DNA of 64,000 bases, taken from assembly GCF_900106045.1 (NCBI RefSeq), contig NZ_LT629802.1, positions 2,790,001 through 2,854,000 on the forward strand, read 5' to 3'. Positions within the stretch are counted from its first letter, which is position 1. Each line of letters opens with the position of its first letter. Shown here one piece after another: positions 48,077-57,102 of the stretch. A program made the position numbers and the translations under genes. This DNA is from Pseudomonas mucidolens (GTDB taxonomy: Bacteria; Pseudomonadota; Gammaproteobacteria; Pseudomonadales; Pseudomonadaceae). The notes beneath the pieces are model-generated. The model searched no databases, was not told the DNA's origin, and worked only from the letters and a program-made list of their open reading frames with translations.

Positions 48077-49726
48077 ATGAACAAGCCAACACGCGGGGCT
48101 ATCGAAGAACTGCTCGCCCTGCTCAAGCCCTTCCGCCTGATCGTCTGCCTCTCCATTGTGCTCGGCATGATCGGCGGCCTGAGCGTCACCGTGTTGCTCG
48201 CCACTATCAACAATGCCCTGCACGCCCCCGAGGGCCTGACCCAGACTGTCATCGCCGTGTTCGCCGGCCTATGCCTGCTGGCGCTGGCCAGTTCGATCCT
48301 CTCGGACATCGGCACTAACTATGTGGGCCAGCACATCATTGCCAGGCTACGTAAGGAGCTGGGAGAAAAGGTACTCTCGACCCCCATCGAGCAGATTGAA
48401 CGCTATCGCACTCATCGCTTGATTCCGGTGCTGACCCATGACGTCGACACCATCAGCGACTTTGCCTTTGCCTTCGCCCCGCTGGCGATTTCCCTGACCG
48501 TGACCCTCGGTTGCCTGGGCTATCTGGCAATGCTGTCGTGGCCGATGTTCGTGATGATACTGGTCGCTATCGGCATCGGCAGCGTGGTCCAGTCGATCGC
48601 TCGGGCCCGTGGTATCAAGGGTTTCATCGCCGCGCGCGAAGCAGAAGACGAACTGCAAAAGCACTACAACGCGATTGCCGAAGGTGCCAAGGAACTGCGC
48701 ATTCACCGGCCCCGCCGCCAACGCATGTTCACCCTGGGGATCCAGCGTACCGCCAACTCCATTCGCGACACCCAGATCAGCTCGATCAACACCTTTATCA
48801 TCGCCAAGAGCTTCGGCTCGATGCTGTTCTTCGTGGTCATCGGGCTGGCCTTGACCCTGCAATCGCAATGGCCAAGCGCCGACAACACGGTCATGAGCGG
48901 CTTCGTACTGGTACTGCTGTACATGAAAGGCCCACTGGAACACCTGATCGGCACCTTGCCGATCATCAGCCGCGCACAGATCGCCTTCCGGCGTATCGCG
49001 CAACTGGGCGAACAGTTCTCCTCACCCGAGCCGCACTTGCTGCTCAGCGACAAGGGCGCGCCCGCTACTCCCGTGACGACTCTGGAGCTGAACAATGTCA
49101 GCTACACGTTCCCGGCCGCCGAAGGCAGCGCACCCTTCCGTCTTGGCCCGGTGAACCTGAAGATCAACCAGGGCGACATCACCTTTATCGTCGGCGAGAA
49201 CGGCTGCGGCAAAACGACTCTGATCAAATTGCTGCTGGGACTGTATGCCCCGCAGCAGGGTGACATCACGCTCAATGGCGCCACGATCGATGCGACCAAC
49301 CGCGATGACTACCGTCAACTGTTCACCACGATTTTTGCCGACTATTACCTGTTCGATGACATTGTCCAGGGCGACCAACACATCCCGGACGACGCCAACC
49401 GTTACCTGGAACGCCTGGAAATCGCCCACAAGGTCAGCGTGCGCGACGGCAACTTCACCACCACCGACCTTTCCACCGGCCAGCGCAAACGCCTGGCGTT
49501 GGTCAACGCCTGGATGGAAGAGCGTCCGGTCCTGGTATTCGACGAGTGGGCGGCGGACCAGGACCCGACCTTCCGCCGGATTTTCTACACCGAACTGCTG
49601 CCGGACCTCAAGCGCCTGGGCAAGACGATCATCGTGATCTCCCATGACGACCGTTATTTCGATATCGCCGACCAACTGGTGCGCATGGAAAGTGGCCGGG
49701 TCATGACCCAGGCGCAACCAGCGTGA
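48077..49726 (+). CDS. pvdE: PvdE, inner-membrane ABC exporter of the pyoverdine precursor
   Basis: A 549-residue fused ABC transporter, the length of P. aeruginosa PvdE. A six-helix membrane domain occupies about residues 1-310. The ATPase domain has Walker A GENGCGKTT starting at 373, the signature LSTGQRKRLA and Walker B VLVFDEW. It moves acylated ferribactin from cytoplasm to periplasm, where PvdQ, PvdP, PvdM, PvdN and PvdO act. AGGAAAC precedes the ATG. It has its own PvdS box and is followed after 94 bases by fpvA. Confidence 0.94.
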   Translation: MNKPTRGAIEELLALLKPFRLIVCLSIVLGMIGGLSVTVLLATINNALHAPEGLTQTVIAVFAGLCLLALASSILSDIGTNYVGQHIIARLRKELGEKVLSTPIEQIERYRTHRLIPVLTHDVDTISDFAFAFAPLAISLTVTLGCLGYLAMLSWPMFVMILVAIGIGSVVQSIARARGIKGFIAAREAEDELQKHYNAIAEGAKELRIHRPRRQRMFTLGIQRTANSIRDTQISSINTFIIAKSFGSMLFFVVIGLALTLQSQWPSADNTVMSGFVLVLLYMKGPLEHLIGTLPIISRAQIAFRRIAQLGEQFSSPEPHLLLSDKGAPATPVTTLELNNVSYTFPAAEGSAPFRLGPVNLKINQGDITFIVGENGCGKTTLIKLLLGLYAPQQGDITLNGATIDATNRDDYRQLFTTIFADYYLFDDIVQGDQHIPDDANRYLERLEIAHKVSVRDGNFTTTDLSTGQRKRLALVNAWMEERPVLVFDEWAADQDPTFRRIFYTELLPDLKRLGKTIIVISHDDRYFDIADQLVRMESGRVMTQAQPA

Positions 49727-49736
49727 CGGCAAGCTG

Positions 49737-49760
49737 AAAAAAGTTGCGCAACGCTTCCGT
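49737..49760 (+). promoter_or_regulatory. Possible ECF-sigma promoter for fpvA
   Basis: AAAAA, 16 bases, CGT: the spacing and CGT half match PvdS/FpvI-type elements but the -35 half is poor. In P. aeruginosa fpvA is driven by the sigma factor FpvI. Tentative. Confidence 0.35.
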
Positions 49761-49780
49761 TTTTCTTCACCCCCAACGTC

Positions 49781-49799
49781 TTAATAAGAATCATCTGCC
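49781..49799 (+). promoter_or_regulatory. Possible Fur box upstream of fpvA
   Basis: TTAATAAGAATCATCTGCC keeps the AGAATCAT core of Pseudomonas Fur sites but is far from a full palindrome. It lies 22 bases before the ATG. Confidence 0.35.
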
Positions 49800-49820
49800 T
49801 CCTATTCACAAGGTAAAAAA

Positions 49821-52310
49821 ATGACAAGGCCAGTTCCTCGACCAATGAATCCGTATGTCAAAGCCTTTCTTATGTCTCACGCCCTGAGCAAGCGCTTCTC
49901 CCTCACCGCTCTCAACCTGGCGATGGCCATGGCTCTGCCCCTGGCGGCACATGCACAAGAGCAGGCGGTGGATTTCAATATTCCGCAACAGCCACTGGCC
50001 AATGCCCTGCGGACATTCGGCCAGCAGTCATCGGTACAGGTGCTGTACAGCCCGGATGATATTCAAGGATTACGCAGCACACGGCTCAACGGCAGGTTCA
50101 GTGCGCAGGAGGGACTGGCGAGGTTGTTGCAAAATACCGGTATCAGTTACAGTTTCCAGGGTAATTCGGCGAGCATCAGCCGCCAAACCGGGGATGCCAT
50201 GGAGCTGGCTGCAACCACTGTCGTCGGTCAATCCGGCCTGGGCGTCAACACTGAAAACACCCGCTCCTACACCACCGGCGCGGTGACCATCGGCAAGAGC
50301 GAACGCAGCCTCAAAGAAATACCGCAAACCGTTACGGTACTGACCGCCCAACGTATCAAGGATCAAAACATCACCACCCTCAACGACGTCTACGGCCTCG
50401 TTCCAGGGGTGGTCACCTACGGCGCCCTCAACGGCGACAACCAACCGTACGCCCGTGGCTTCGAGATCGACAACTTCCAGGTCAACGGCATTCCGATCCC
50501 GGCCGGCACCAGCACCGGCATCAGCTCGCTGAACTGGTCAGACCTGATCTCCTATGAGCGCGTGGAAGTACTCAAAGGCTCGGCCGGACTGTTCCAGGGC
50601 GCGGGTTCGCCAGGTGGCGCGATCAATCTGGTGCGCAAGCGCGCCGGTGGCGACTTCAAGCTGAGCACCGTCACCCAGGCCGGGACCTGGGACAATTACC
50701 GCCAGGAAGTCGATGTGCAGGGCGCACTCAACGAAGAAAAAACCCTGCGCGGTCGTCTGGCGACCTCCTACAGCACGCGCCATTACTTCTATGACGGCGG
50801 CAAGAGCAAGCGGGCATCGACCTATGGCGTACTGGAGTTCGACCTCAACCCGGATACCTTGCTGAGCGCCGGCTTCACTTATCAGAATGCCGATAACCGC
50901 TCGACCATGGACTGGGGCCTGCCGGGCTACAAGGACGGCTCGAAGATCGACTTCAAACGCTCGACCAACCTCAGCTCGCCGTCGGACTATAACGACGTCG
51001 AGTCGACCCAGTACTTCTTCGAAGCCAAACATCAGCTCAATGACGACTGGAAAGCCACCCTGGCCACCAACTACACCCGCTTCAACCTGGATGCCCTGTA
51101 CAGCAACACCGGCGGCCAGATCGACCCGGTCGACAATTCGGGAGCCTACAACTGGGCCGAGGGGCGTGGCGAAAACAACTACCAGTACAACACCGATCTG
51201 TTCGTCAACGGCAACTTCGACATGCTGGGCCATCGCAGCGAAGCGATCCTGGGCGCCAATATCTCCCACAGCAAGCGGGTCGCCGGGCGTTATAACGTGA
51301 CCGACTACAAAGGTGCCTACGATTTTATCCCGGACATTCTGAATTTCATTCCACCCAAATACGAGCGCACCGACAAGTACCGCACCACCACCTCGACCCT
51401 GGACCAGCAAGGCCTGTACGGTTCGCTGCGGGTCAATGTGTTCGAGCCGCTGGACGTGATCGTCGGCGCGCGTGTCAGTTGGTGGGATTACAAGCAGGAC
51501 ATGCTCAACGAAACGAATGGCCGGCACACCAAGAGCGACATGCAAACCAATGCCAAGGTGGTACCGTTCTATGGCCTGGTCTATGCGCTGAACCCCAACT
51601 GGTCGGCGTACGCCAGCTACGCGGAAATTTTCACCCCACAACTCAACGTCGAAACCGCTGCGGGCAATGCCCTGACACCGCGCTCGGGTGATACCTACGA
51701 ACTGGGCCTCAAGGGCGAGTTCTACGACGGTACGCTGAACACCAACTTCGCCCTCTTTCGCACCACCTACTCCGGCCTTGCCCAGCGCGACCCGAACCAG
51801 CCAACAACCTGCAATTGCTATGTGGCAGGTGGTAAGGTCCGCGCCCAGGGCTTCGAAGCCGAGATCACTGGCAGGGTCATGCCCGGCCTGGAGCTGACCG
51901 CGGGCTACACCTTCAACACCAGCAAGTACGTCAAGAACCCGAACAACCCGGACCTGGAAGACACCACATTCCAGACGTCCATGCCCGAACACATGCTGCG
52001 TGCCTGGGCCAACTATCAGCTGCAAGGTGAGTACTCGAAGTGGCAAGTGGGTGCGGGCACTAACATCCAGAGCGGCGTTTATGGTCGCCATGTGGGTGGC
52101 AACGTCGGCACCGGGATCAAGAATGAGACGGGTGGCTATGCCATCTACAACGCACGCGTGGCCTACGACGTGACCAAGAACGTCAATCTGGCGGTCAATA
52201 TCGAGAACATCTTTGACCGTACGTATTACTCGCAGACTGGCACCATCGAGAGCAACAGCTACTACGGCAACCCGCGCAACCTGATGTTCACCATGCGTAC
52301 CAACTTCTAA
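49821..52310 (+). CDS. fpvA: FpvA, TonB-dependent ferripyoverdine receptor with signalling domain
   Basis: An 829-residue outer-membrane receptor. A signal peptide ends at about Ala45 (PLAAHA-QEQ). A secretin/TonB N-terminal (STN) signalling domain spans about residues 49-115; in FpvA this domain contacts the anti-sigma factor FpvR to control PvdS and FpvI. The plug starts near KEIPQTVTVLT (about 155) and the beta-barrel runs to the terminal MRTNF, with the Phe-ending last strand usual for these porins. ATG 49821 has AAGG upstream at good spacing; ATG 49872 is an in-frame alternative that would give a more usual signal peptide. Ligand choice should match the peptide made by this locus. Confidence 0.93.
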   Translation: MTRPVPRPMNPYVKAFLMSHALSKRFSLTALNLAMAMALPLAAHAQEQAVDFNIPQQPLANALRTFGQQSSVQVLYSPDDIQGLRSTRLNGRFSAQEGLARLLQNTGISYSFQGNSASISRQTGDAMELAATTVVGQSGLGVNTENTRSYTTGAVTIGKSERSLKEIPQTVTVLTAQRIKDQNITTLNDVYGLVPGVVTYGALNGDNQPYARGFEIDNFQVNGIPIPAGTSTGISSLNWSDLISYERVEVLKGSAGLFQGAGSPGGAINLVRKRAGGDFKLSTVTQAGTWDNYRQEVDVQGALNEEKTLRGRLATSYSTRHYFYDGGKSKRASTYGVLEFDLNPDTLLSAGFTYQNADNRSTMDWGLPGYKDGSKIDFKRSTNLSSPSDYNDVESTQYFFEAKHQLNDDWKATLATNYTRFNLDALYSNTGGQIDPVDNSGAYNWAEGRGENNYQYNTDLFVNGNFDMLGHRSEAILGANISHSKRVAGRYNVTDYKGAYDFIPDILNFIPPKYERTDKYRTTTSTLDQQGLYGSLRVNVFEPLDVIVGARVSWWDYKQDMLNETNGRHTKSDMQTNAKVVPFYGLVYALNPNWSAYASYAEIFTPQLNVETAAGNALTPRSGDTYELGLKGEFYDGTLNTNFALFRTTYSGLAQRDPNQPTTCNCYVAGGKVRAQGFEAEITGRVMPGLELTAGYTFNTSKYVKNPNNPDLEDTTFQTSMPEHMLRAWANYQLQGEYSKWQVGAGTNIQSGVYGRHVGGNVGTGIKNETGGYAIYNARVAYDVTKNVNLAVNIENIFDRTYYSQTGTIESNSYYGNPRNLMFTMRTNF

Positions 52311-52321
52311 GCACTCCCCGC

Positions 52322-52358
52322 CCCGGACAGGCACTCTGCCGGTCCGGGATGACTTTTT
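52322..52358 (+). terminator. Terminator after fpvA
   Basis: CCCGGAC-A-GGCA / TGCC-G-GTCCGGG with a CTC loop, then ATGAC and five T (52354-52358). A strong hairpin. The MFS gene on the other strand stops at its edge, so it may serve both directions. Confidence 0.8.
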
Positions 52359-53535
52359 ACGCCTGGGCCAAGCGCCGTGCGCCCAGCAGCGCCGACACCA
52401 GCACCACCGCGCCCGCCACCAGCGCCACCCAGAACCCGCTGGGAGCGCCGAAGCGGTCGATCATCCAACCGCAACTCGCGGCGCCAATTGCCACGCCGAT
52501 GCTCAGGCCGGTGATCAGCCAAGTCATGCCTTCGGTCAGGCGACTGGGCGGTACCACGCGCTCCACCAGGGCCATGGAGACGATGAGCGTGGGGGCAAAA
52601 AACAGCCCGGAAATGAACACCGCCAGCGATAGTCCGAGAATATCCACGACCAGCAGCAAGGGCAGCGTGGTCAGCGCCGTGGCCAAGCCACAGAACAGGA
52701 ACTGCCGAGGTAACGACATGTTCAACTTGAGGGCCCCGAATGCCAGGCCGGCCAGGCACGAACCAATGGCATACACCGACAGCACGATGCTTGCGGCAGC
52801 CGGCTGACCCTGGTGTTCGGCAAACGCCACGCTGACCACATCCACTACCCCCACAATAGTGCCCATGGCCATCAACAGGATCATCAGCACCAACACCGAG
52901 GGTGAGGCGATCAACCAGCGGCCATGATGAGCGTGATAGGCGTGAACGGGTGGCTCAGTGTGTTTTTGCAGGACGAACGCGGTGACGCCCACCGCCAGCA
53001 ATATCGCGCCTACCAGCGGGCCCGCCTCGGGAAACAGCAATACACACAAGCCGACCGACAGCGGCGGGCCGAGGATAAAGCACACCTCATCCAGCACCGA
53101 CTCCAGGGCAAATGCGGTTTGCAAGCGCGGCTGGCCCCGGTACAGCTCAGTCCAGCGCGCGCGTACCATGGCCGACATACTGGGCATGCAGCCGGCCAGC
53201 GCGGCGAAGATAAACAGGGTCCAGTCCGGCGCCTGTAGACGGCTGCAGAGCAACAGCAACAACAACGCCCCACCGCCCACGGCGGCGGCCACCGGCAAGA
53301 CTCGACCCTGGCCGTAACGGTCAACCAGCCGCGAAACCTGAGGCGCACAAACAGCCGTGGCCAAGGCAAAGGTCGCCGCCACCGCACCGGCCAGAGCATA
53401 ACCGCCGCGAACCTGGGACAACATGGTGATCAGTCCGATACCCGTCATGGAGATCGGCATGCGGGCGAGCATGCCGGCGGATACAAAAGCCCTGGAACCA
53501 GGCGCCTGAAACAGCTCGGCGTAAGGGTTTGCCAT
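52357..53535 (-). CDS. MFS transporter
   Basis: A 392-residue major facilitator with about 12 hydrophobic helices. The first cytoplasmic loop holds VSRLVDRYGQGRVLP, a variant of the MFS D-R-x-G-R/K motif. ATG 53535 has AGGAAGAGG upstream. It diverges from a TetR regulator, and the shared interval holds two identical inverted operators, so it is probably the TetR target. The family resembles drug or sugar efflux permeases of pseudomonads. It lies next to fpvA but is oriented against it, and has no PvdS box, so a siderophore role is not supported. Confidence 0.85.
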   Translation of the reverse strand: MANPYAELFQAPGSRAFVSAGMLARMPISMTGIGLITMLSQVRGGYALAGAVAATFALATAVCAPQVSRLVDRYGQGRVLPVAAAVGGGALLLLLLCSRLQAPDWTLFIFAALAGCMPSMSAMVRARWTELYRGQPRLQTAFALESVLDEVCFILGPPLSVGLCVLLFPEAGPLVGAILLAVGVTAFVLQKHTEPPVHAYHAHHGRWLIASPSVLVLMILLMAMGTIVGVVDVVSVAFAEHQGQPAAASIVLSVYAIGSCLAGLAFGALKLNMSLPRQFLFCGLATALTTLPLLLVVDILGLSLAVFISGLFFAPTLIVSMALVERVVPPSRLTEGMTWLITGLSIGVAIGAASCGWMIDRFGAPSGFWVALVAGAVVLVSALLGARRLAQA

Positions 53536-53595
53536 GGAACATAACCTCTTCCTGAGTGCCCTGGCACTTGCTATCTGGTGCTATCAGGGCAAAAT

Positions 53596-53644
53596 ACATA
53601 CGGTGCGTATGTCACAAATCATGCGCAACATACGCACCGTATGT
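53596..53644. promoter_or_regulatory. Double TetR-type operator
   Basis: ACATACGGTGCGTATGT (53596-53612) and its exact reverse complement (53628-53644), separated by 15 bases. Each 17-mer is itself nearly palindromic (ACATACG..CGTATGT). It lies between the divergent starts of the MFS and TetR genes. Confidence 0.85.
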
Positions 53645-53679
53645 CAATTACCCAACCCGTCTAATGCGAGCGTTAATCC

Positions 53680-54267
53680 ATGCCCCGAGTCCGTGCCGAG
53701 ATGATCGAAAACACCCGCGCCCGTCTGATCGCCAGCGCCCGTCACGCTTTCGCCACCCAAGGCTACGCCAATACCTCGATGGATGACTTTACCGCCAGCG
53801 CGGGCCTGACACGTGGGGCGTTGTACCACCACTTTGGTGACAAGAAAGGTTTGCTGAGCGCAGTGGTTGCGCAACTCGATGGCGAAATGGATGCGCACCT
53901 GCAGCACATTACGGACCAGGCCGATGAGCCCTGGCGCGGCTTTTGCGAGCGCTGTCGCGCCTACCTGCGCATGGCCCAGGATCCGGAGATCCGCCGCATC
54001 GTGCTGCAAGATGCGCCGGCGGTACTCGGGGATGCCGCATCCGCCAACCAACCACAATGCATCGAGTCGCTGCGCCTGTTGCTCGACGCACTGATTCAGG
54101 CCGGCTTCATCGAGCCCGCGCCCAGCCAGGCATTAGCCCGCCTGATCAACGGCAGTCTGGTGGACGCGGCGCTGTGGATTGCCCGGGACGAACAGGCGGG
54201 CGAGCGCCTGGAGCAAGCGCTGCAAGGCCTGGAGTTGTTGCTTCGCGGTTTGAAACCGCGAACCTGA
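53680..54267 (+). CDS. TetR/AcrR-family transcriptional repressor
   Basis: 195 residues. The N-terminal helix-turn-helix is clear: ARHAFATQGYANTSMDDF, then GLTRGALYHHFGDKKGL. The C-terminal ligand domain is helical. It diverges from the MFS gene, with the double operator centred about 60 bases before its ATG. It probably represses both genes. The inducer is unknown. Confidence 0.9.
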   Translation: MPRVRAEMIENTRARLIASARHAFATQGYANTSMDDFTASAGLTRGALYHHFGDKKGLLSAVVAQLDGEMDAHLQHITDQADEPWRGFCERCRAYLRMAQDPEIRRIVLQDAPAVLGDAASANQPQCIESLRLLLDALIQAGFIEPAPSQALARLINGSLVDAALWIARDEQAGERLEQALQGLELLLRGLKPRT

Positions 54268-54433
54268 ATCAAGCGCGCCGCGATAACCACGCCGCCAGCG
54301 CACACGGCATGGCCCCAGGCATTGCGATCATGAGGACCGGTATAAACAGCTATCGTTGTATTGCAGACAAGGGATGAACTTGTGCGATGCACCGTCAGTC
54401 AGCTGATGAGTGTTCCGAAAAAGGTCAGGTGAT

Positions 54434-55234
54434 ATGCACATTTCGTTGGATAACCAAGTGGCGCTGGTCACCGGCGCCAGTTCCGGCATCGGCGCGGGCG
54501 CCGCCAAGGCGTTGGCCGAAGCGGGTGCCGCCGTGGTGCTGAACTACCACAGTCAGGCCGCGCCCGCCGAGGCATTGGCAACGCAGATCAACCAGGCCGG
54601 CGGGCGCGCGATCGCCATCGGTGCCGACGTATCGAACGAAGCCGAGGTCGAACGCCTGTTTGCACAGACGCTGGAGGCATTTGATCACCTGGATATCCTG
54701 GTGGCCAATTCCGGCCTGCAGAAAGACGCCGCCATCGCCAACATGTCTTTAGACGACTGGAACACGGTGATCGGCGTCAACCTCACCGGGCAGTTTCTCT
54801 GCGCACGCGCCGCACTGCGTATCTTCAACCGCCAGGGCCTGCGCCCCGGAGTGTCGCGGGCCGCCGGCAAAATCATCCACATGAGCTCGGTCCACCAGTT
54901 GATCCCGTGGGCCGGACACGTCAATTACGCCGCGTCCAAGGGTGGCGTCGAGATGCTGATGCGTAGCCTTGCCCAAGAAGTCAGCGAGCAGCGGATTCGC
55001 GTCAACGGCATTGCACCGGGCGCCATTCGTACCGCAATCAATCGGGATGCTACGCAAGGCGATGCCGAACAAGCGCTGCTCAAACTGATTCCTTATGCCA
55101 GGGTCGGCGATGTCGAAGACGTCGCCAACGCCGTGGTCTGGCTGGCCAGCGATGCGTCCGACTACGTGGTGGGGAGCACCCTGTTTATTGACGGTGGCAT
55201 GAGCCTTTATCCGGAGTTCCGTCACAATGGTTGA
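54434..55234 (+). CDS. SDR-family oxidoreductase, glucose 1-dehydrogenase-like
   Basis: 266 residues. Nucleotide-binding TGASSGIG begins at residue 13. The catalytic Tyr165-x-x-x-Lys169 lies in YAASK, and the C-terminal IDGGM motif is present. ATG 54434 is chosen for the AGGTCAGG upstream; an in-frame GTG 24 bases earlier lacks this. Its stop overlaps the start of the GH15 gene by 8 bases, so the two are co-translated. Sugar dehydrogenase activity is suggested by family and by the glycosidase partner, but it is not proven. Confidence 0.85.
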   Translation: MHISLDNQVALVTGASSGIGAGAAKALAEAGAAVVLNYHSQAAPAEALATQINQAGGRAIAIGADVSNEAEVERLFAQTLEAFDHLDILVANSGLQKDAAIANMSLDDWNTVIGVNLTGQFLCARAALRIFNRQGLRPGVSRAAGKIIHMSSVHQLIPWAGHVNYAASKGGVEMLMRSLAQEVSEQRIRVNGIAPGAIRTAINRDATQGDAEQALLKLIPYARVGDVEDVANAVVWLASDASDYVVGSTLFIDGGMSLYPEFRHNG

Positions 55235-57053
55235 TCTGAAGAACGAACCTCAAAGCGCGATTGATGCCCACGGAATTATCGGTGACATGCGCAGCGCCGC
55301 GCTGATCAACGACAAGGGCAGCATCGATTTTTTCTGCTGGCCGGAATTCGACAGCCCGTCAATCTTTTGCTCGCTGCTGGACTCGCCGGCCGCCGGGATT
55401 TTTCAGTTGACCCCGGATCTGCCCGGCGCCCGCCGGGAACAGATCTACCTGCCGAATACCAACGTCCTGCAAACCCGCTGGTTAAGCGAGGAGGCGGTGG
55501 TGGAAATCACCGATCTGCTGAGCATCAGTGACGACATCGACGACCTGCCGTTGCTGATTCGCCGGGTCCGGGTGATCAGCGGCAAAGCCACGCTGCACCT
55601 GCGCTGCGCGGTGCGCCACGACTACGCCCGGGCGCCGACCCGCGCCACGGCGGACAACGCCGATGTGTGCTTTTCGGCACCGGACCAGCCCGGCCTGCGC
55701 CTGGCCAGCAGCCACGCCTTGACGATTGAAGATGACGCCGCCGTCGCGCATTTCAGCCTGGAACAGGACCAGGGTGCTGAATTTGTCCTCGGCGGCCTCG
55801 AGGACAGTCGCGTCGAGAGCTGCGGCACCGACCTGCGCCTGGAACGCACCCTGAAGTTCTGGCGCGGCTGGCTGGCCCAATCCAATTACCGTGGCCGCTG
55901 GCGTGAAATGGTCAATCGTTCGGCGTTGGCCCTGAAGCTGCTGACCTCGCGCAAACATGGCGCAATTCTCGCCGCCGCGACCTTTGGCCTGCCGGAGACG
56001 CCCGGTGGCGAGCGCAACTGGGACTACCGCTACACGTGGATCCGCGACGCCTCGTTCACCGTCTACGCGTTCATGCGCCTGGGTTTCGTGCAGGAATCCA
56101 ACGACTATATGCGTTGGCTGCGAGGACGCGTCAGCGACTGCTGCGGCCAGCCGATGAAGATCAATATCTTGTACGCGATCGATGGCCGCCAGGAACTGCC
56201 GGAAACCGAACTCAAGCACCTTAGCGGCCACGGCGGCGCGCAGCCGGTGCGCATTGGTAACGGCGCCTGGGATCAGGTTCAGCTGGATATTTTTGGTGAG
56301 CTGATGGATGCCGTATACCTGGTCAACAAGTACGGAGAAGCCATCTCCTACGAAGGTTGGAAACACGCCGTGGAGGTGGTTGACCAAGTGTGTGAAACCT
56401 GGAATCAGAAGGACGTCGGCATCTGGGAAATGCGCGGCGAGTCGCATCACTTCCTGCACTCGCGCCTGATGTGCTGGGTGGCGCTGGACCGTGCCATCCG
56501 CCTAGCCTCAAAGCGCTCGCTGCCGGCGCCGTTCGCGCGCTGGGATCAGACCCGCCAGGCGATTTATGAAGACATCTGGAGCAACTTCTGGAACGCAGAA
56601 CGCGGGCACTTTGTACAACATATCGGCAGCACCAATCTCGACGGCTCAATGTTGCTGATGCCGCTGGTACGCTTCGTCGCGGCCACCGATTCGCGCTGGC
56701 TGTCGACCTTGGAGGCGATCCAGAAAAACCTGGTGCGCGACGGTATGGTCTACCGTTATCGCAACGACGATAACCAGATCGACGGCTTGCAAGGCATCGA
56801 GGGCGCGTTCACCGCGTGCTCCTTCTGGTACGTCGAATGCCTGGCGCGCGCCGGCCAAGTGGAAAAGGCCCACTTGGAATTCGAGCAACTGCTGCGCTAC
56901 GCCAATCCGCTGGGGTTATATGCCGAGGAGTTTGACAGTCAGGCACGCCATTTGGGCAATACTCCCCAGGCCTTGAGTCACTTGGCGCTGATCAGCGCGG
57001 CGACGTTTCTGGATCGCAAATTGAGCGGTGAAAAGACCGTCTGGCAACCGTGA
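55227..57053 (+). CDS. Glycoside hydrolase family 15 protein (glucoamylase/trehalase-like)
   Basis: 608 residues. The N-terminal trehalase-like domain opens with IIGDMRSAALINDKGSIDFF. The (alpha/alpha)6 catalytic part has NWDYRYTWIRDASF, GIWEMRGE and a late EGAFTACSFWYVE that contains a candidate catalytic Glu. No signal peptide is visible, so it is likely cytoplasmic. Possible substrates are trehalose, maltose or alpha-glucans. It overlaps the upstream SDR gene. The combination suggests release of glucose followed by oxidation, an inference from adjacency only. Confidence 0.87.
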   Translation: MVDLKNEPQSAIDAHGIIGDMRSAALINDKGSIDFFCWPEFDSPSIFCSLLDSPAAGIFQLTPDLPGARREQIYLPNTNVLQTRWLSEEAVVEITDLLSISDDIDDLPLLIRRVRVISGKATLHLRCAVRHDYARAPTRATADNADVCFSAPDQPGLRLASSHALTIEDDAAVAHFSLEQDQGAEFVLGGLEDSRVESCGTDLRLERTLKFWRGWLAQSNYRGRWREMVNRSALALKLLTSRKHGAILAAATFGLPETPGGERNWDYRYTWIRDASFTVYAFMRLGFVQESNDYMRWLRGRVSDCCGQPMKINILYAIDGRQELPETELKHLSGHGGAQPVRIGNGAWDQVQLDIFGELMDAVYLVNKYGEAISYEGWKHAVEVVDQVCETWNQKDVGIWEMRGESHHFLHSRLMCWVALDRAIRLASKRSLPAPFARWDQTRQAIYEDIWSNFWNAERGHFVQHIGSTNLDGSMLLMPLVRFVAATDSRWLSTLEAIQKNLVRDGMVYRYRNDDNQIDGLQGIEGAFTACSFWYVECLARAGQVEKAHLEFEQLLRYANPLGLYAEEFDSQARHLGNTPQALSHLALISAATFLDRKLSGEKTVWQP

Positions 57054-57102
57054 AACAGGACGCACACACTGGCGGGCCGCTTCGACGACTGCAAGGAACG
57101 CC

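Noticed and set aside
50538..52334. Minus-strand open frame (598 codons) opposite fpvA
   Set aside because: fpvA is unmistakable on the plus strand from signal peptide to terminal Phe. The antisense frame has no recognisable domain or ribosome binding site.
52357..53535. MFS gene as a pyoverdine exporter
   Set aside because: It opposes fpvA, is separated by a strong terminator, has no PvdS box, and shares an operator region with a TetR regulator.
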